Shown piece by piece: positions 46,152 through 54,144 of a stretch of 64,000 bases of DNA. Position 1 is the stretch's first letter. Each line of letters starts with the position of its first letter. The stretch is from Chloroflexota bacterium (lineage in GTDB: Bacteria > Chloroflexota > Dormibacteria > Dormibacterales > Dormibacteraceae): NCBI GenBank assembly GCA_005882115.1, contig VBEG01000024.1, forward strand, positions 124,001 to 188,000, written 5' to 3'. The position numbers and the translations under genes were made by a program. The notes beneath the pieces were generated by a model. That model had not been told where the DNA came from, made no database searches, and saw nothing but the letters and a program-made list of their open reading frames with translations.

Positions 46152-48959
46152 ATGCCCATAGAGCCAAAGGTGAGCACGACACAACTAGGGCGGTATCCGA
46201 TCGAAGCCGAGCTCGGGCGAGGCGCCATGGGGGTGGTTTACCGCTCGACCCACCCCAGGCTCGAGATCCCGGTCGCGATCAAAGTCCTGTCCGACCAGTA
46301 CTCGAGCGACCCCAGCTTCCGCCAGCGATTCCACCGCGAGGCCGCAACGGTCGCTGCGCTCAACCACCCGGGCATCGTCCGCGTCTACGACTTCGACGAG
46401 GACGGACCCGTCCTTTTCATCGTCATGGAGTGGGTGGACGGACGGTCGATGCGCTCCTGGCTGGACGAGTACGGGCGGTTCAGCGTCGACGTCTCGGTCG
46501 ACCTGATCCAGCAGCTGCTATCCGCGGTCGGCGTCGCCCACGACTACCAGGTCGTCCACCGCGACCTGAAGCCCGACAACATCCTGATCTCCAACCGCGG
46601 CAAGACGAAGATCCTCGACTTTGGCATCTCCAAGCTGATCGACGATAAGCACCGCCTGACGGCGACCGGGAGCATGGTCGGCACCCCGGCCTACATGGCG
46701 CCGGAGCAGGTGAAAGGCGAGCCGGTCGACGCGACCGCCGACGTCTACTCGCTCGGCATGATCCTGTACGAGCTCCTGCACGGCGAGCCGCCTTTCACCG
46801 GCGCGCTGCCGACCGTCCTCCACTCCCAGGTCTTCGACCGGCCGCGCGCCTCGACCGCGATCCCGTCGCCGATCATGGAGATCATCTGGAAGGCGACGGC
46901 CAAAGACCGCGGCCAGCGCTTCCAGACATGCGAAGAGTTCGCGGGCGCCTTTCACTACATGCCGAAGGCGGCCATCGCCCACCCGCCCGCCGAGGCGATC
47001 TCCGACGAGCTGGCGGTCGAGGAGGACGTCGAGGAGCCCAAGCCGCTTCCGACGCGCACCGACGGCCACAAACCGGCCGGAGTCTGCACCTACAGCGACT
47101 GCCAGGAGCGCCGTGGGTGGGCCTGCGCGTACACGGACATGACCGGGCGCAAGTGCAACAGTTGGTGGTGCCGCCGTCACATCCAGTTCATCGAGCGGAC
47201 GCCGTTCTGTCCGAGGCACGCGAGCGTGATCCGCGCGCTGGCACCGACGGCGAACACGATCTTCGAGATCAAGAACCGGCCGGCGGTCGACGACCGCGCG
47301 CTGCCCCTCGCGGCGCTGGTCGCGGAAGACGTCGACAAGGACGTGACCGAGCTGGTGCGCCGCCGCTACCAGAACCGGAAGGACGTGACCATCGCGCGCG
47401 ACCGCACGGTGCGCCAGACGTGGTCGGGACAGAAGGACGTGGCATGGGAGCGCAGCTGGGCGGCGCTGAAGAGCCAGGGCTACCTGATCAGGATCGCGGT
47501 GCGCGTCGCGGCCGATGAGCCCGACATCGTGCAACTTCTCATCGGAAACACCGTCGTCTTCAAAGATGTCCCCGACTGGATCACGCGAAGACGGGAAGGC
47601 GAGTCACCCGACCACGCCGACCGCGCTCGGTTCGGCAAGAAGCTCTTCGCTGCAATCCTCGAGCACGTCGACTCGCCGCGGCCTGTTCCGTCGGCGGTTC
47701 CGGCGACCAACAGCCGGCAAATCGAGCCGCCGCCTCCGCCCGATATCAACCGCACCTTGATCGAGGGCATGGTGCTGCGCCTCGCCGCGTCGGCGACGCG
47801 CCTGACTGGATATGAGGTGGCCGAGGCGCTGGCGCTGCCCTTCAACGCGATCGAGCCGATCCTCAAAGCGCTGACCGGCACGAACCTGCTCGACGCGCTC
47901 GGCCTCGCGCCGGAACAGGGACCGTGGCTCGGCCGGCCGCTGCCCGAGCGGATGGCGTACGCGATCACAAAGCAGGGCCGCACGCGCAGCGACCAGATCG
48001 GCGACGCGAGCACCCGCTACATGGGGCCCGCCCCGGTCTCGATGCAGGAATACAAGGCGGTGCTCGCCGAGGCGGCGAAGCCCGGCACGCTCGACCTGGT
48101 CAAGGTCAGCCTCGCGCTGAGCGGGATCGAGCTCGCGCCCGGCGTCATGGAGGCGGTGCGCGCGGCGGTCAACTCGCGCTCGTCCATCTTTATCTATGGC
48201 GCGCCCGGCAACGGCAAAACGACGCTCGCGCGCCGGATCGCGAGCCTGCTCGGCGGGCCGATCCTCCTGCCTGTAGCACTCGACGTCGGCGGCGGCGAGG
48301 TGATGACGATCTTCGACGGGGCCCTCCACCGCATCGAGCCGAACCAGCCCGCCGACCGCAGGTGGCGCCGCGTCGCGCGACCGCTGGTTCAGGTGGGGGG
48401 CGAGTTTCAGCTCGAGATGTTCGACCCGACGTGGGAGGAAGGAAGCCGCGTCTACGGCGCGCCCCTGCAGGTCAAAGCCAACGGCGGTGTGCTGCTGATC
48501 GACGACCTCGGCCGCCAGCGGGTCGCGCCGAAGCAGATCCTCGACCGGTTGTTGGTGCCTTTGGAGCAGGACACAGACTTCTTGAACCTCACCTCCACCG
48601 GGCGCAAGGTCGAGATCCCGTTCCGCGCTCAGCTGGCGTTATCGACGAACCTCAAACCCGCCGAGCTGCTCGATGAGGCCTATCTGCGGCGGCTGGCCTA
48701 CAAGGTGTTGATGCCCGACCCGACGTGGGAGATGTACGGCCGCATCTTCGAACGCGAGCGGGAAAGGCTGACGATTCCGCCGGCGCCGCCGGCGCTGGAC
48801 ATGATCCAGACCATGTATGGCGGGCGTCCCCTCCGTGGCAACCACCCCCGGGACCTGCTCGAGCGGCTGGTCGACGTCTCGTCAGCGCGGGGCGTGCGCC
48901 CACAGCTCACGCCGGAGCTGGTCGAGGCGGCCTGGAACACGCTGTTCGTCGCGAGCTAA
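46152..48959 (+). CDS. Hanks-type Ser/Thr kinase - Cys/His cluster - AAA ATPase fusion
   Basis: 935 aa with three parts. Residues about 14-272 are a complete protein kinase: GRGAMGVVY, AIKVL, HRDLKPDN, DFG, APEQ. Residues about 312-355 form a Cys/His-rich cluster (CTYSDC, CAYTD, KCNSWWCRRH, FCPRH) that could bind one or two zinc ions. A middle part with a winged-helix-like segment (LPFNAIEPILKALTGTNLL) follows. Residues about 670-935 are an AAA ATPase with Walker A GAPGNGKTTLARRI (683-690), Walker B GVLLIDDL and arginine-rich sensor regions. There is no transmembrane helix, so the kinase is cytosolic. The start is uncertain (ATG 46104 or GTG 46170 possible). It lies next to a convergent Kelch lipoprotein. 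Confidence 0.87.
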   Translation: MPIEPKVSTTQLGRYPIEAELGRGAMGVVYRSTHPRLEIPVAIKVLSDQYSSDPSFRQRFHREAATVAALNHPGIVRVYDFDEDGPVLFIVMEWVDGRSMRSWLDEYGRFSVDVSVDLIQQLLSAVGVAHDYQVVHRDLKPDNILISNRGKTKILDFGISKLIDDKHRLTATGSMVGTPAYMAPEQVKGEPVDATADVYSLGMILYELLHGEPPFTGALPTVLHSQVFDRPRASTAIPSPIMEIIWKATAKDRGQRFQTCEEFAGAFHYMPKAAIAHPPAEAISDELAVEEDVEEPKPLPTRTDGHKPAGVCTYSDCQERRGWACAYTDMTGRKCNSWWCRRHIQFIERTPFCPRHASVIRALAPTANTIFEIKNRPAVDDRALPLAALVAEDVDKDVTELVRRRYQNRKDVTIARDRTVRQTWSGQKDVAWERSWAALKSQGYLIRIAVRVAADEPDIVQLLIGNTVVFKDVPDWITRRREGESPDHADRARFGKKLFAAILEHVDSPRPVPSAVPATNSRQIEPPPPPDINRTLIEGMVLRLAASATRLTGYEVAEALALPFNAIEPILKALTGTNLLDALGLAPEQGPWLGRPLPERMAYAITKQGRTRSDQIGDASTRYMGPAPVSMQEYKAVLAEAAKPGTLDLVKVSLALSGIELAPGVMEAVRAAVNSRSSIFIYGAPGNGKTTLARRIASLLGGPILLPVALDVGGGEVMTIFDGALHRIEPNQPADRRWRRVARPLVQVGGEFQLEMFDPTWEEGSRVYGAPLQVKANGGVLLIDDLGRQRVAPKQILDRLLVPLEQDTDFLNLTSTGRKVEIPFRAQLALSTNLKPAELLDEAYLRRLAYKVLMPDPTWEMYGRIFERERERLTIPPAPPALDMIQTMYGGRPLRGNHPRDLLERLVDVSSARGVRPQLTPELVEAAWNTLFVAS

Positions 48960-49993
48960 CAGCCGGCTTCGTCGGAGCCGCCGAACACCAACACGTTGCC
49001 GTCGGAATCCTCGGCGACGGCTGCTCCCCAGCGCGCGGTTACGTTCACCTGAGCGGCGGACCATTTCACTCCGTCCCACGACCAGCCCGCAGTGGTCGGG
49101 TCCGGACAGGCGATCCCGAACATTACGACCACGCGGTGCGTCATCGGGTCCCAGACAGCGTTCCCGTTGGCCGCGATAGGGCGACCCGGTGCCGGCAGGT
49201 GCACCCAGGCCCCGTTCTTCATCGACCATCCATCGCCCAACGGAAGTCCTAGATTTCCGGGTCCGGCGTCCGGCCTGATGCCGAGGCCGCCATACACAAA
49301 CAGCGAGGAATCGTCGGAATCCCACGCAATCGCGGCGTCGCCACGGCCTTGGGGCGTAGGCCCGTGATCGACTCGCGACCACTTTGCCCCGTCCCATGTC
49401 CAGGCGTCCCCGAAGTAGCGGAGGTTCCCGATGTGACCGCCAAACATCAGGACTCGATTGCCCGCCGTGACCATGCGTGGACCGTCGCGATAACTCGGGC
49501 CGCTGTTGCCCTGGCTGGCCTGGGTCCAATCGCTGCCGTTCCACGTCCATGTGTCGGCGGCCTCGGAACCCTCCGACTGGTCGGGGATCAGCCCGCCGTA
49601 GAGGACCACCGTCAGGTGCTCGGGGTCATATGCCATCGCCGCGTCGCGGCGTGGAGGCGGCTTGTGCGCCGGCGACTTCTCGGTCCACGTGGACTTCGTG
49701 GGATCCCACGTCCACGTTTCGTCTGAGGTCCCTTTGGTGGTCTGGCCGCCAAAAAGCACGTAGACGTGGCGAGGCGCGTCGTAGGCGAGCGCTGCAAAGT
49801 AGCGCGGAGCCGGCCCGGGTACGATCACCTGTTCCAATTCCGCGCCGTCGCCGATCCACGTGTCGCCCAAAGGGCCGGGCGGATGCGGACTTGGACGCGG
49901 ACCCAAGGGATGCGAGCTGCTGCACGCCACAAGCAGAACGACAGCCAGCAGCGACGGGAATCTCCTCACGCGACCGCAGCTTATCCGCTGCAA
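48956..49993 (-). CDS. Kelch-repeat beta-propeller lipoprotein
   Basis: 345 aa. The signal peptide FPSLLAVVLLVAC ends in a lipobox (LVAC), so it is probably acylated and held outside the membrane. Six or so Kelch-like blades follow, each with the pattern VLFGG...W.W (YVLFGGQTTKG, VVLYGGLIPDQ, VLMFGGHIGNL, LFVYGGLGIRP, VVVMFGIACP, VLVFGGSDEAG). The propeller could bind protein or glycan. Its stop overlaps that of the kinase fusion by 4 bp, with the genes convergent. Function is unknown. Confidence 0.83.
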   Translation of the reverse strand: MQRISCGRVRRFPSLLAVVLLVACSSSHPLGPRPSPHPPGPLGDTWIGDGAELEQVIVPGPAPRYFAALAYDAPRHVYVLFGGQTTKGTSDETWTWDPTKSTWTEKSPAHKPPPRRDAAMAYDPEHLTVVLYGGLIPDQSEGSEAADTWTWNGSDWTQASQGNSGPSYRDGPRMVTAGNRVLMFGGHIGNLRYFGDAWTWDGAKWSRVDHGPTPQGRGDAAIAWDSDDSSLFVYGGLGIRPDAGPGNLGLPLGDGWSMKNGAWVHLPAPGRPIAANGNAVWDPMTHRVVVMFGIACPDPTTAGWSWDGVKWSAAQVNVTARWGAAVAEDSDGNVLVFGGSDEAGC

Positions 49994-50043
49994 CGGGGAC
50001 TGCCCAAGGGCTGGGTATACTCACGTTTCGCCCCAAGACCAGA

Positions 50044-50129
50044 GCGGCGGTGGCGGAATGGCAGACGCGCTAGTTTCAGGAGCTAGTGTCCGCAAGGACG
50101 TGGAGGTTCAACTCCTCTCCGCCGCACCA
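50044..50129 (+). tRNA. tRNA-Leu (anticodon CAG)
   Basis: Acceptor GCGGCGG pairs with CCGCCGC, D arm GGCGGAATGGCAGACGC, anticodon loop TTCAGGA giving CAG, variable arm TGTCCGCAAGGACG, T arm GGAGG-TTCAACT-CCTCT, discriminator A and encoded CCA. Confidence 0.95.
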
Positions 50130-50149
50130 CCCGGCCGAACTGTGCAGAG

Positions 50150-50971
50150 TCAGGTGCTGGGCACGTACATCGGAAACGTTTCCACGGTTCTGAATCCGAC
50201 CGAGTCATACAACGGTTTGCCCGCCGGTGTCGCGATCAGATAGAAAGTGTGTGCACCTTTCTCTACGCTTCGGGCCATGGCGCCCAGGAGCGCCGCCTTT
50301 CCCGCGCCGCGGCGCTGAAGATCCGGAGGCGTGGCCATCGACCAGATTCCGACGATCTCTCCCGTGCCGCTAACCGTCACCGTGCTCATGGATCGGTTCG
50401 CTGCGGTGGCCATGTAGAAGGCGACCGACGAGTCGGTCTTGCCGAGCCGATGCGAGGCGAAGGTCCTCCCCACCCAATCACGGTCCAGCTCGAAGGCGGT
50501 GGCGACCATGTCCGCGACCTCGTGGACACCGGACTCCTCAGTTACCCGCACGACGTCGTAGCCGGGAGGCGGCTCGGGAACGTGTCCCGAGAAAACCATC
50601 AACGGCGCTTCACCGACGGCACTCAGACCCAGTTCACCAATCCGTGCGCCGAGGCTCCGTGACGCTTTTGACGAGATCATGAACAAGCCGGGGAGCCCCC
50701 TGGACCTCAGTCGTGCAACAGAATCCGCGAGTATGCCTGCCAGGTTCGGCGAATCGTCGACCAGGCACATGTTGAAGTCGGCCGTCGGTCCACCGGTCAG
50801 CCCGAGCAAGGTTTTTTCTCGCAGCACGACCTCGACATCGTCCAGCGCGGCAAACAGCGTGACCAGGTGCGCCCGGGCAGTCGACCACAGCGCCGTCGCT
50901 GAGGGCGCCGCGTCGACGAGCCGCCCATCCACAACCGCAGAGTAGCCTTGACCGTTGTTGCCGGCAACCAC
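50150..50971 (-). CDS. GNAT-family N-acetyltransferase
   Basis: 273 aa. The C-terminal third has the acetyl-CoA-binding signature TPPDLQRRGAGKAALLGAM and the motif B tail LIATPAGKPLYDSVGFRTVETF. The N-terminal half is a less conserved alpha/beta domain, as in the two-domain GNATs. Substrate unknown. The GTG start at 50971 has no ribosome site or clear -10. It sits between tRNA-Leu and the small basic gene. Confidence 0.8.
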   Translation of the reverse strand: MVAGNNGQGYSAVVDGRLVDAAPSATALWSTARAHLVTLFAALDDVEVVLREKTLLGLTGGPTADFNMCLVDDSPNLAGILADSVARLRSRGLPGLFMISSKASRSLGARIGELGLSAVGEAPLMVFSGHVPEPPPGYDVVRVTEESGVHEVADMVATAFELDRDWVGRTFASHRLGKTDSSVAFYMATAANRSMSTVTVSGTGEIVGIWSMATPPDLQRRGAGKAALLGAMARSVEKGAHTFYLIATPAGKPLYDSVGFRTVETFPMYVPST

Positions 50972-51016
50972 CGACTCGAGCGACGTGCGGCGCTGGCGGT
51001 GTCGGTGGGCGGTTAG

Positions 51017-51343
51017 CTAGCGGCTTAGGACCTTCTCCAGCTGCGCCTTGTTCATGCGCGAACGGCCCTTGATCCCGCGCTCCTTTGCCTCGTTGCGGAG
51101 CTGGTCATAGGTCGGACCTCGCGAGCCGCGGTGGGAACGCAGCCCGCCGCGCCGGCCGGACGAGATGTCCACAATCGAGGTCCGGCTGATTTCCCGAGCC
51201 TCACCGTGCCGTGCGCGTTCCTTGTTGACGGTGCGCGCCGCGATCTCCTCCGCCTTGTCCTCCCCCGTGCCGCGCTCGAGCAGGCCTTCCTTGATGTGTT
51301 CGTACTGGCGTTCGCGCTTGTCGCTCCAGGCGCTTTGTGGCAT
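51017..51343 (-). CDS. Small basic protein with Rho-N-like C-terminal motif
   Basis: 108 aa from ATG 51343, which has AGGAGG with a 9-nt spacer. The N-terminal SDKRERQYEHIKEGLLERG and EEIAARTVNKERARHGEA is shared with small proteins often annotated as plasmid-stabilisation-like. The C-terminal 35 residues (TYDQLRNEAKERGIKGRSRM, LEKVL) look like a Rho N-terminal or SAP-like nucleic-acid-binding hairpin. No toxin partner is adjacent. It may act on nucleic acid during stress, but the name is historical. Confidence 0.7.
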   Translation of the reverse strand: MPQSAWSDKRERQYEHIKEGLLERGTGEDKAEEIAARTVNKERARHGEAREISRTSIVDISSGRRGGLRSHRGSRGPTYDQLRNEAKERGIKGRSRMNKAQLEKVLSR

Positions 51344-51369
51344 CTGGTGAAACCTCCTTCGCTTCTTCC

Positions 51370-51399
51370 TTGACAACGCGCCGACAAATCCATTCGACT
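51370..51399 (+). promoter_or_regulatory. Promoter TTGACA-N18-TCGACT before TTG 51408
   Basis: A perfect -35 hexamer TTGACA (51370-51375) and TCGACT (51394-51399), 18 nt apart, with 8 nt to the TTG start. The box lies in the divergent region between the small basic gene and the plus-strand exported-protein gene. Confidence 0.5.
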
Positions 51400-51407
51400 G
51401 AGCGGGC

Positions 51408-51896
51408 TTGAGCGCCACCACCTACGACCAGCTGAAGGTCCTCTACCGCACCCTGCTCGTCTTGGCGACGGTCGGCACGGTGATCCTGGCCATCGGCCTC
51501 GTCCAGTTCGTCTACTTCGAACCGCCCGGCCAGACGACCGGCGTCAAGGCCAACATCGTCGGCGTGTACCAGTACGACCCGGCGACCAAGAGCACGGTCG
51601 GCGCGGACCGATCCGAGTTTCCGCGTACAGAGGAGTTCGCGGCCAAGGTCGATTGGTCGTCGCTGCCCAACAACCTCGTGGTCGACGCGCGCTGGTACGA
51701 CAGCTTCGGCTCGCTGCGCGGCCTGGTCGGACCTGCCCCTCCTTCCTCCCTGGCGGCTGAGTCCGTCATCCCCGTCGATGTGCCTGAGGGTTTTCATTAC
51801 GTCTTGCCGGGTCGCTACACGTTCGTCGTCGAACGTGTCAAGGATGGTGCGCCGGTCGAGGTGCTCGGCCGCAGGTTCGTGCTGGTGGATCGGTAG
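51408..51896 (+). CDS. Membrane-anchored protein of unknown function
   Basis: 162 aa. A single N-terminal membrane helix (LLVLATVGTVILAIGLVQFVYF) is followed by an outer domain of about 125 residues with beta-strand character (VVDARWYDSFGSLRGLVG, FHYVLPGRYTFVVERVKDG), perhaps an Ig- or carboxypeptidase-regulatory-like fold. Family not recognised. Its TAG shares one base with the GTG of prsW, so it may be a substrate or partner of that protease. The TTG start is set by the promoter spacing. Confidence 0.65.
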   Translation: MSATTYDQLKVLYRTLLVLATVGTVILAIGLVQFVYFEPPGQTTGVKANIVGVYQYDPATKSTVGADRSEFPRTEEFAAKVDWSSLPNNLVVDARWYDSFGSLRGLVGPAPPSSLAAESVIPVDVPEGFHYVLPGRYTFVVERVKDGAPVEVLGRRFVLVDR

Positions 51897-53275
51897 TGAT
51901 CTCGACGACCACGCCCCCCGCCGCCAACCCGCAGTCCAGGCTTCGCCCGGGTAGATATCGGATCGCTTTCGCGCTCGCCGCGCTCGTCGTGGTCGCCCTC
52001 GTTGCGAGCTCGCTCCTCAACTACGTCTACCTCGACACGATCCCCGGCCGTGCCTCCCTGTACGGGCTGCTCGCGGTGGCCCTGATCGCGCTCGGCACCT
52101 TCATCCTCGTCCGCGCCTACACCCGCGACCGCGCGACGCGCCGCAAGCACCTGATCCGCGCCGCTGTCCTGATCGGTCTCGGCGTCCTGCTGTGGCTGCT
52201 GGTCATCGACGTGTTCCTGTTCACGCAGTCGGCCGGTCCGGGTGTGGCCGCGGTGTGCGCGCTCGTGTGCTTGCCGACGACCGCGTTCGGCTTGCTGGTC
52301 GTGCGCCGCATGGACCGCAATCACAAAGAGCCCTGGCGGCTCGTCCTGGTGGCCGCTGCGTGGGGCGCCATCGTCGCGACGAGCCTTGTCGTGTGGGGTG
52401 AGACCATCTGGGAGCAGTCTGCGCAACACGCTTTGGTTCCCGGGCCAGGCCTCGACACCTCGCTCGCGTTCATGGCCGGCATCCTCGAAGAGCTCGCGAA
52501 AGGACTCGCGGTGTTGCTGCTGTTCCTGGTCATGCGCAACGAGTTCGACGACGTCGTCGATGGAATCGTTTACGGCGCCGCCGTCGGTCTCGGCTTCAAC
52601 TATCTGGAATCGATCAGCTACATGACCAACCTGTACTCGATCTTTGCGCCAGAGAACAATGGCGCGGTCGCGGCCGGCATCCAGTGGTACGGCCGTCAGG
52701 TGCTTGGTCTGTTCTTCGGACACGCGACGTACACCGCGTTCATCGGCGCCGGCGTGGGCATCGCGCGGCAGGTGCCTCGCATGCGCCAGAAGATCCTTGC
52801 CATCGTCGCCGGATTCATCGTGGCCATTGCGGGCCACTTCTCATGGGACGCCTGGGCCACGTTGTTTCCAATCGAGAACACGCTCTTCGGTCTCGTCGAG
52901 ATCCACCTGCGGACGTTGATCATGACCGGGCCGTTCACGGCGGCTTTGATCGCGCTGCTGCTGTTCGGGATTCGGTACGAAGGCCAGAACCTGCTCGATC
53001 AGATGCACAAGGAGGCGGCGAGCGGGTACGGCGCGATCCTTCCCGAAGAGGTGGCTGTGCTGGCGAGCCCATGGCGACGGCTGCAGCAGCGATTGCAGGC
53101 ACTGAACCGGGCGGGTTTTCGCGCTTACTTCAAAGTGTCGCGTCTGCAGACCGCCCAGCTCGACTTGGCGATGGAGCGCTGGCACCGGGAGCGAAAGGAG
53201 ATCGACACGCCGCTGGAGGCGGAGCAGCAGCTGCGCAACCGCGTGATCCAGCTTCGTCACTGGGTCACGGCTTAA
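51896..53275 (+). CDS. PrsW-family intramembrane metalloprotease
   Basis: 459 aa with about ten membrane helices. The family motifs are EELAK in GILEELAKGLAVL, DDVVDGIVYGAAVGLGFNYLES, GHATYTAFIG and GHFSWDAW, giving the conserved Glu and His residues of the proposed zinc site. In Bacillus, PrsW cuts an anti-sigma factor at site 1. A cytosolic C-terminal tail of about 100 residues follows, with helical, charged segments. It is coupled to the upstream membrane protein. No anti-sigma gene is adjacent, although one with a membrane helix lies at 40.7 kb. Confidence 0.87.
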   Translation: MISTTTPPAANPQSRLRPGRYRIAFALAALVVVALVASSLLNYVYLDTIPGRASLYGLLAVALIALGTFILVRAYTRDRATRRKHLIRAAVLIGLGVLLWLLVIDVFLFTQSAGPGVAAVCALVCLPTTAFGLLVVRRMDRNHKEPWRLVLVAAAWGAIVATSLVVWGETIWEQSAQHALVPGPGLDTSLAFMAGILEELAKGLAVLLLFLVMRNEFDDVVDGIVYGAAVGLGFNYLESISYMTNLYSIFAPENNGAVAAGIQWYGRQVLGLFFGHATYTAFIGAGVGIARQVPRMRQKILAIVAGFIVAIAGHFSWDAWATLFPIENTLFGLVEIHLRTLIMTGPFTAALIALLLFGIRYEGQNLLDQMHKEAASGYGAILPEEVAVLASPWRRLQQRLQALNRAGFRAYFKVSRLQTAQLDLAMERWHRERKEIDTPLEAEQQLRNRVIQLRHWVTA

Positions 53276-53334
53276 CAGGCAGGGTTCCCAGCAGAATTAT
53301 TTTCTGATTCACTCGCCCGCAGGCGTGCAGGTTT

Positions 53335-53384
53335 GGGGGTGGGAACCGCACGGGAGGAGGGTGGGCCCGCGAAGCGGGCGGGTC
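53335..53384. repeat. Dispersed repeat of GGGAGGAGGGTGGGCCCGC type, copy A
   Basis: GGGGGTGGGAAC, 3 variable nt, then a 20-nt block (CGGGAGGAGGGTGGGCCCGC) identical to 57601-57620. It lies between prsW and the cytochrome-like gene. It is in the opposite orientation to the 19354-type repeats and may belong to a related family. Confidence 0.55.
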
Positions 53385-53919
53385 AGGCCGGCAGGCGGCC
53401 TCCCAGCAACCGGGCCAGAGACAGTGTCAACAACGCCGCCGCCGAACCCCACGTGATCGCGGAAACGGCTGGGTCGCTGAAGTCGGTCCCACTCAGCACC
53501 GCATGGAGAAAGATCAACGCGTAGGCCCCGTAGGCGAGCCTGTGGATCCAGAGCCAGACGTCCTTCCGGATCCGGCGTTTCAGCAGCGCCGTCACCGTCA
53601 CCGCAACGAGCAAGTCGAGTGAAAGCGCGCCGAGGCCGATGGCGAGCGTGCCGTAGCTCGAGTGGAACGGCACCACGACGTCCAGGACGCCGAGGCGGGC
53701 CGTGGTGTCAAGTAGCAGGGCCAGCACGTGCAGCGCCGCAAGTGGGATCCACAGCATGGTGGTGAACTCATGCAGCGAACGCAGCGCGCGATTCCCCGCC
53801 AACCAATCGAGCACCGCCGTGCGCAACGCGATTCCGGTCACCAGAGCAATCGCGAGAGTCGCGTATGAGCTGAGGCCTGTGACGCGGGCCAGCAGCCAGA
53901 AGAACTGATCTGTGGTCAT
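53383..53919 (-). CDS. Ferric-reductase-like (FRD/MsrQ-type) membrane protein
   Basis: 178 aa with about five membrane helices. Heme-ligand-type His residues sit at matched depths: RSLHEFTTMLWIPL, LAALHVLALLL, and WIHRLAYGAYALIFLHAVL. This is the heme-b-binding core of the ferric-reductase/NOX/MsrQ superfamily without FAD or NAD domains, so it would take electrons from another partner. It is last in the DUF1800-DUF1501-small-protein operon, coupled by a 4-bp overlap, suggesting a redox role for that operon. Confidence 0.75.
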   Translation of the reverse strand: MTTDQFFWLLARVTGLSSYATLAIALVTGIALRTAVLDWLAGNRALRSLHEFTTMLWIPLAALHVLALLLDTTARLGVLDVVVPFHSSYGTLAIGLGALSLDLLVAVTVTALLKRRIRKDVWLWIHRLAYGAYALIFLHAVLSGTDFSDPAVSAITWGSAAALLTLSLARLLGGRLPA

Positions 53920-54143
53920 GACGCGTAGGTCGAGGCGACGGGCTCCTCGTTGCTCGGCTGTACGGACGGTCCGATGCTCAACGAACCCCCCACTACACCG
54001 ACCTCCGTGCTGTTGCTCGCCAGCACGACCGGTTGGAGCGGCGCCTGCGGGTTCTTGAAATGTGACGTGACAAAAAACGCTGACACGACGGTGCCGGCAA
54101 GGGTGAGCGCGGTTGCGCCTACCTTCAGCAAGAGCGTCCGCAC
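53916..54143 (-). CDS. Small exported protein
   Basis: 75 aa. N-terminal signal-like segment LLLKVGATALTLAGTVVSAFF, then about 45 residues of Gly/Ser/Val-rich sequence (VVLASNSTEVGVVGGSLSIG). Family not recognised. It overlaps the cytochrome-like gene by 4 bp (ATGA) and starts 1 nt after the DUF1501 stop, so it should be made with both. It may be a small extracytoplasmic linker or electron-transfer partner, but nothing in its sequence binds a cofactor. Confidence 0.55.
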   Translation of the reverse strand: MRTLLLKVGATALTLAGTVVSAFFVTSHFKNPQAPLQPVVLASNSTEVGVVGGSLSIGPSVQPSNEEPVASTYAS

Positions 54144-54144
54144 C

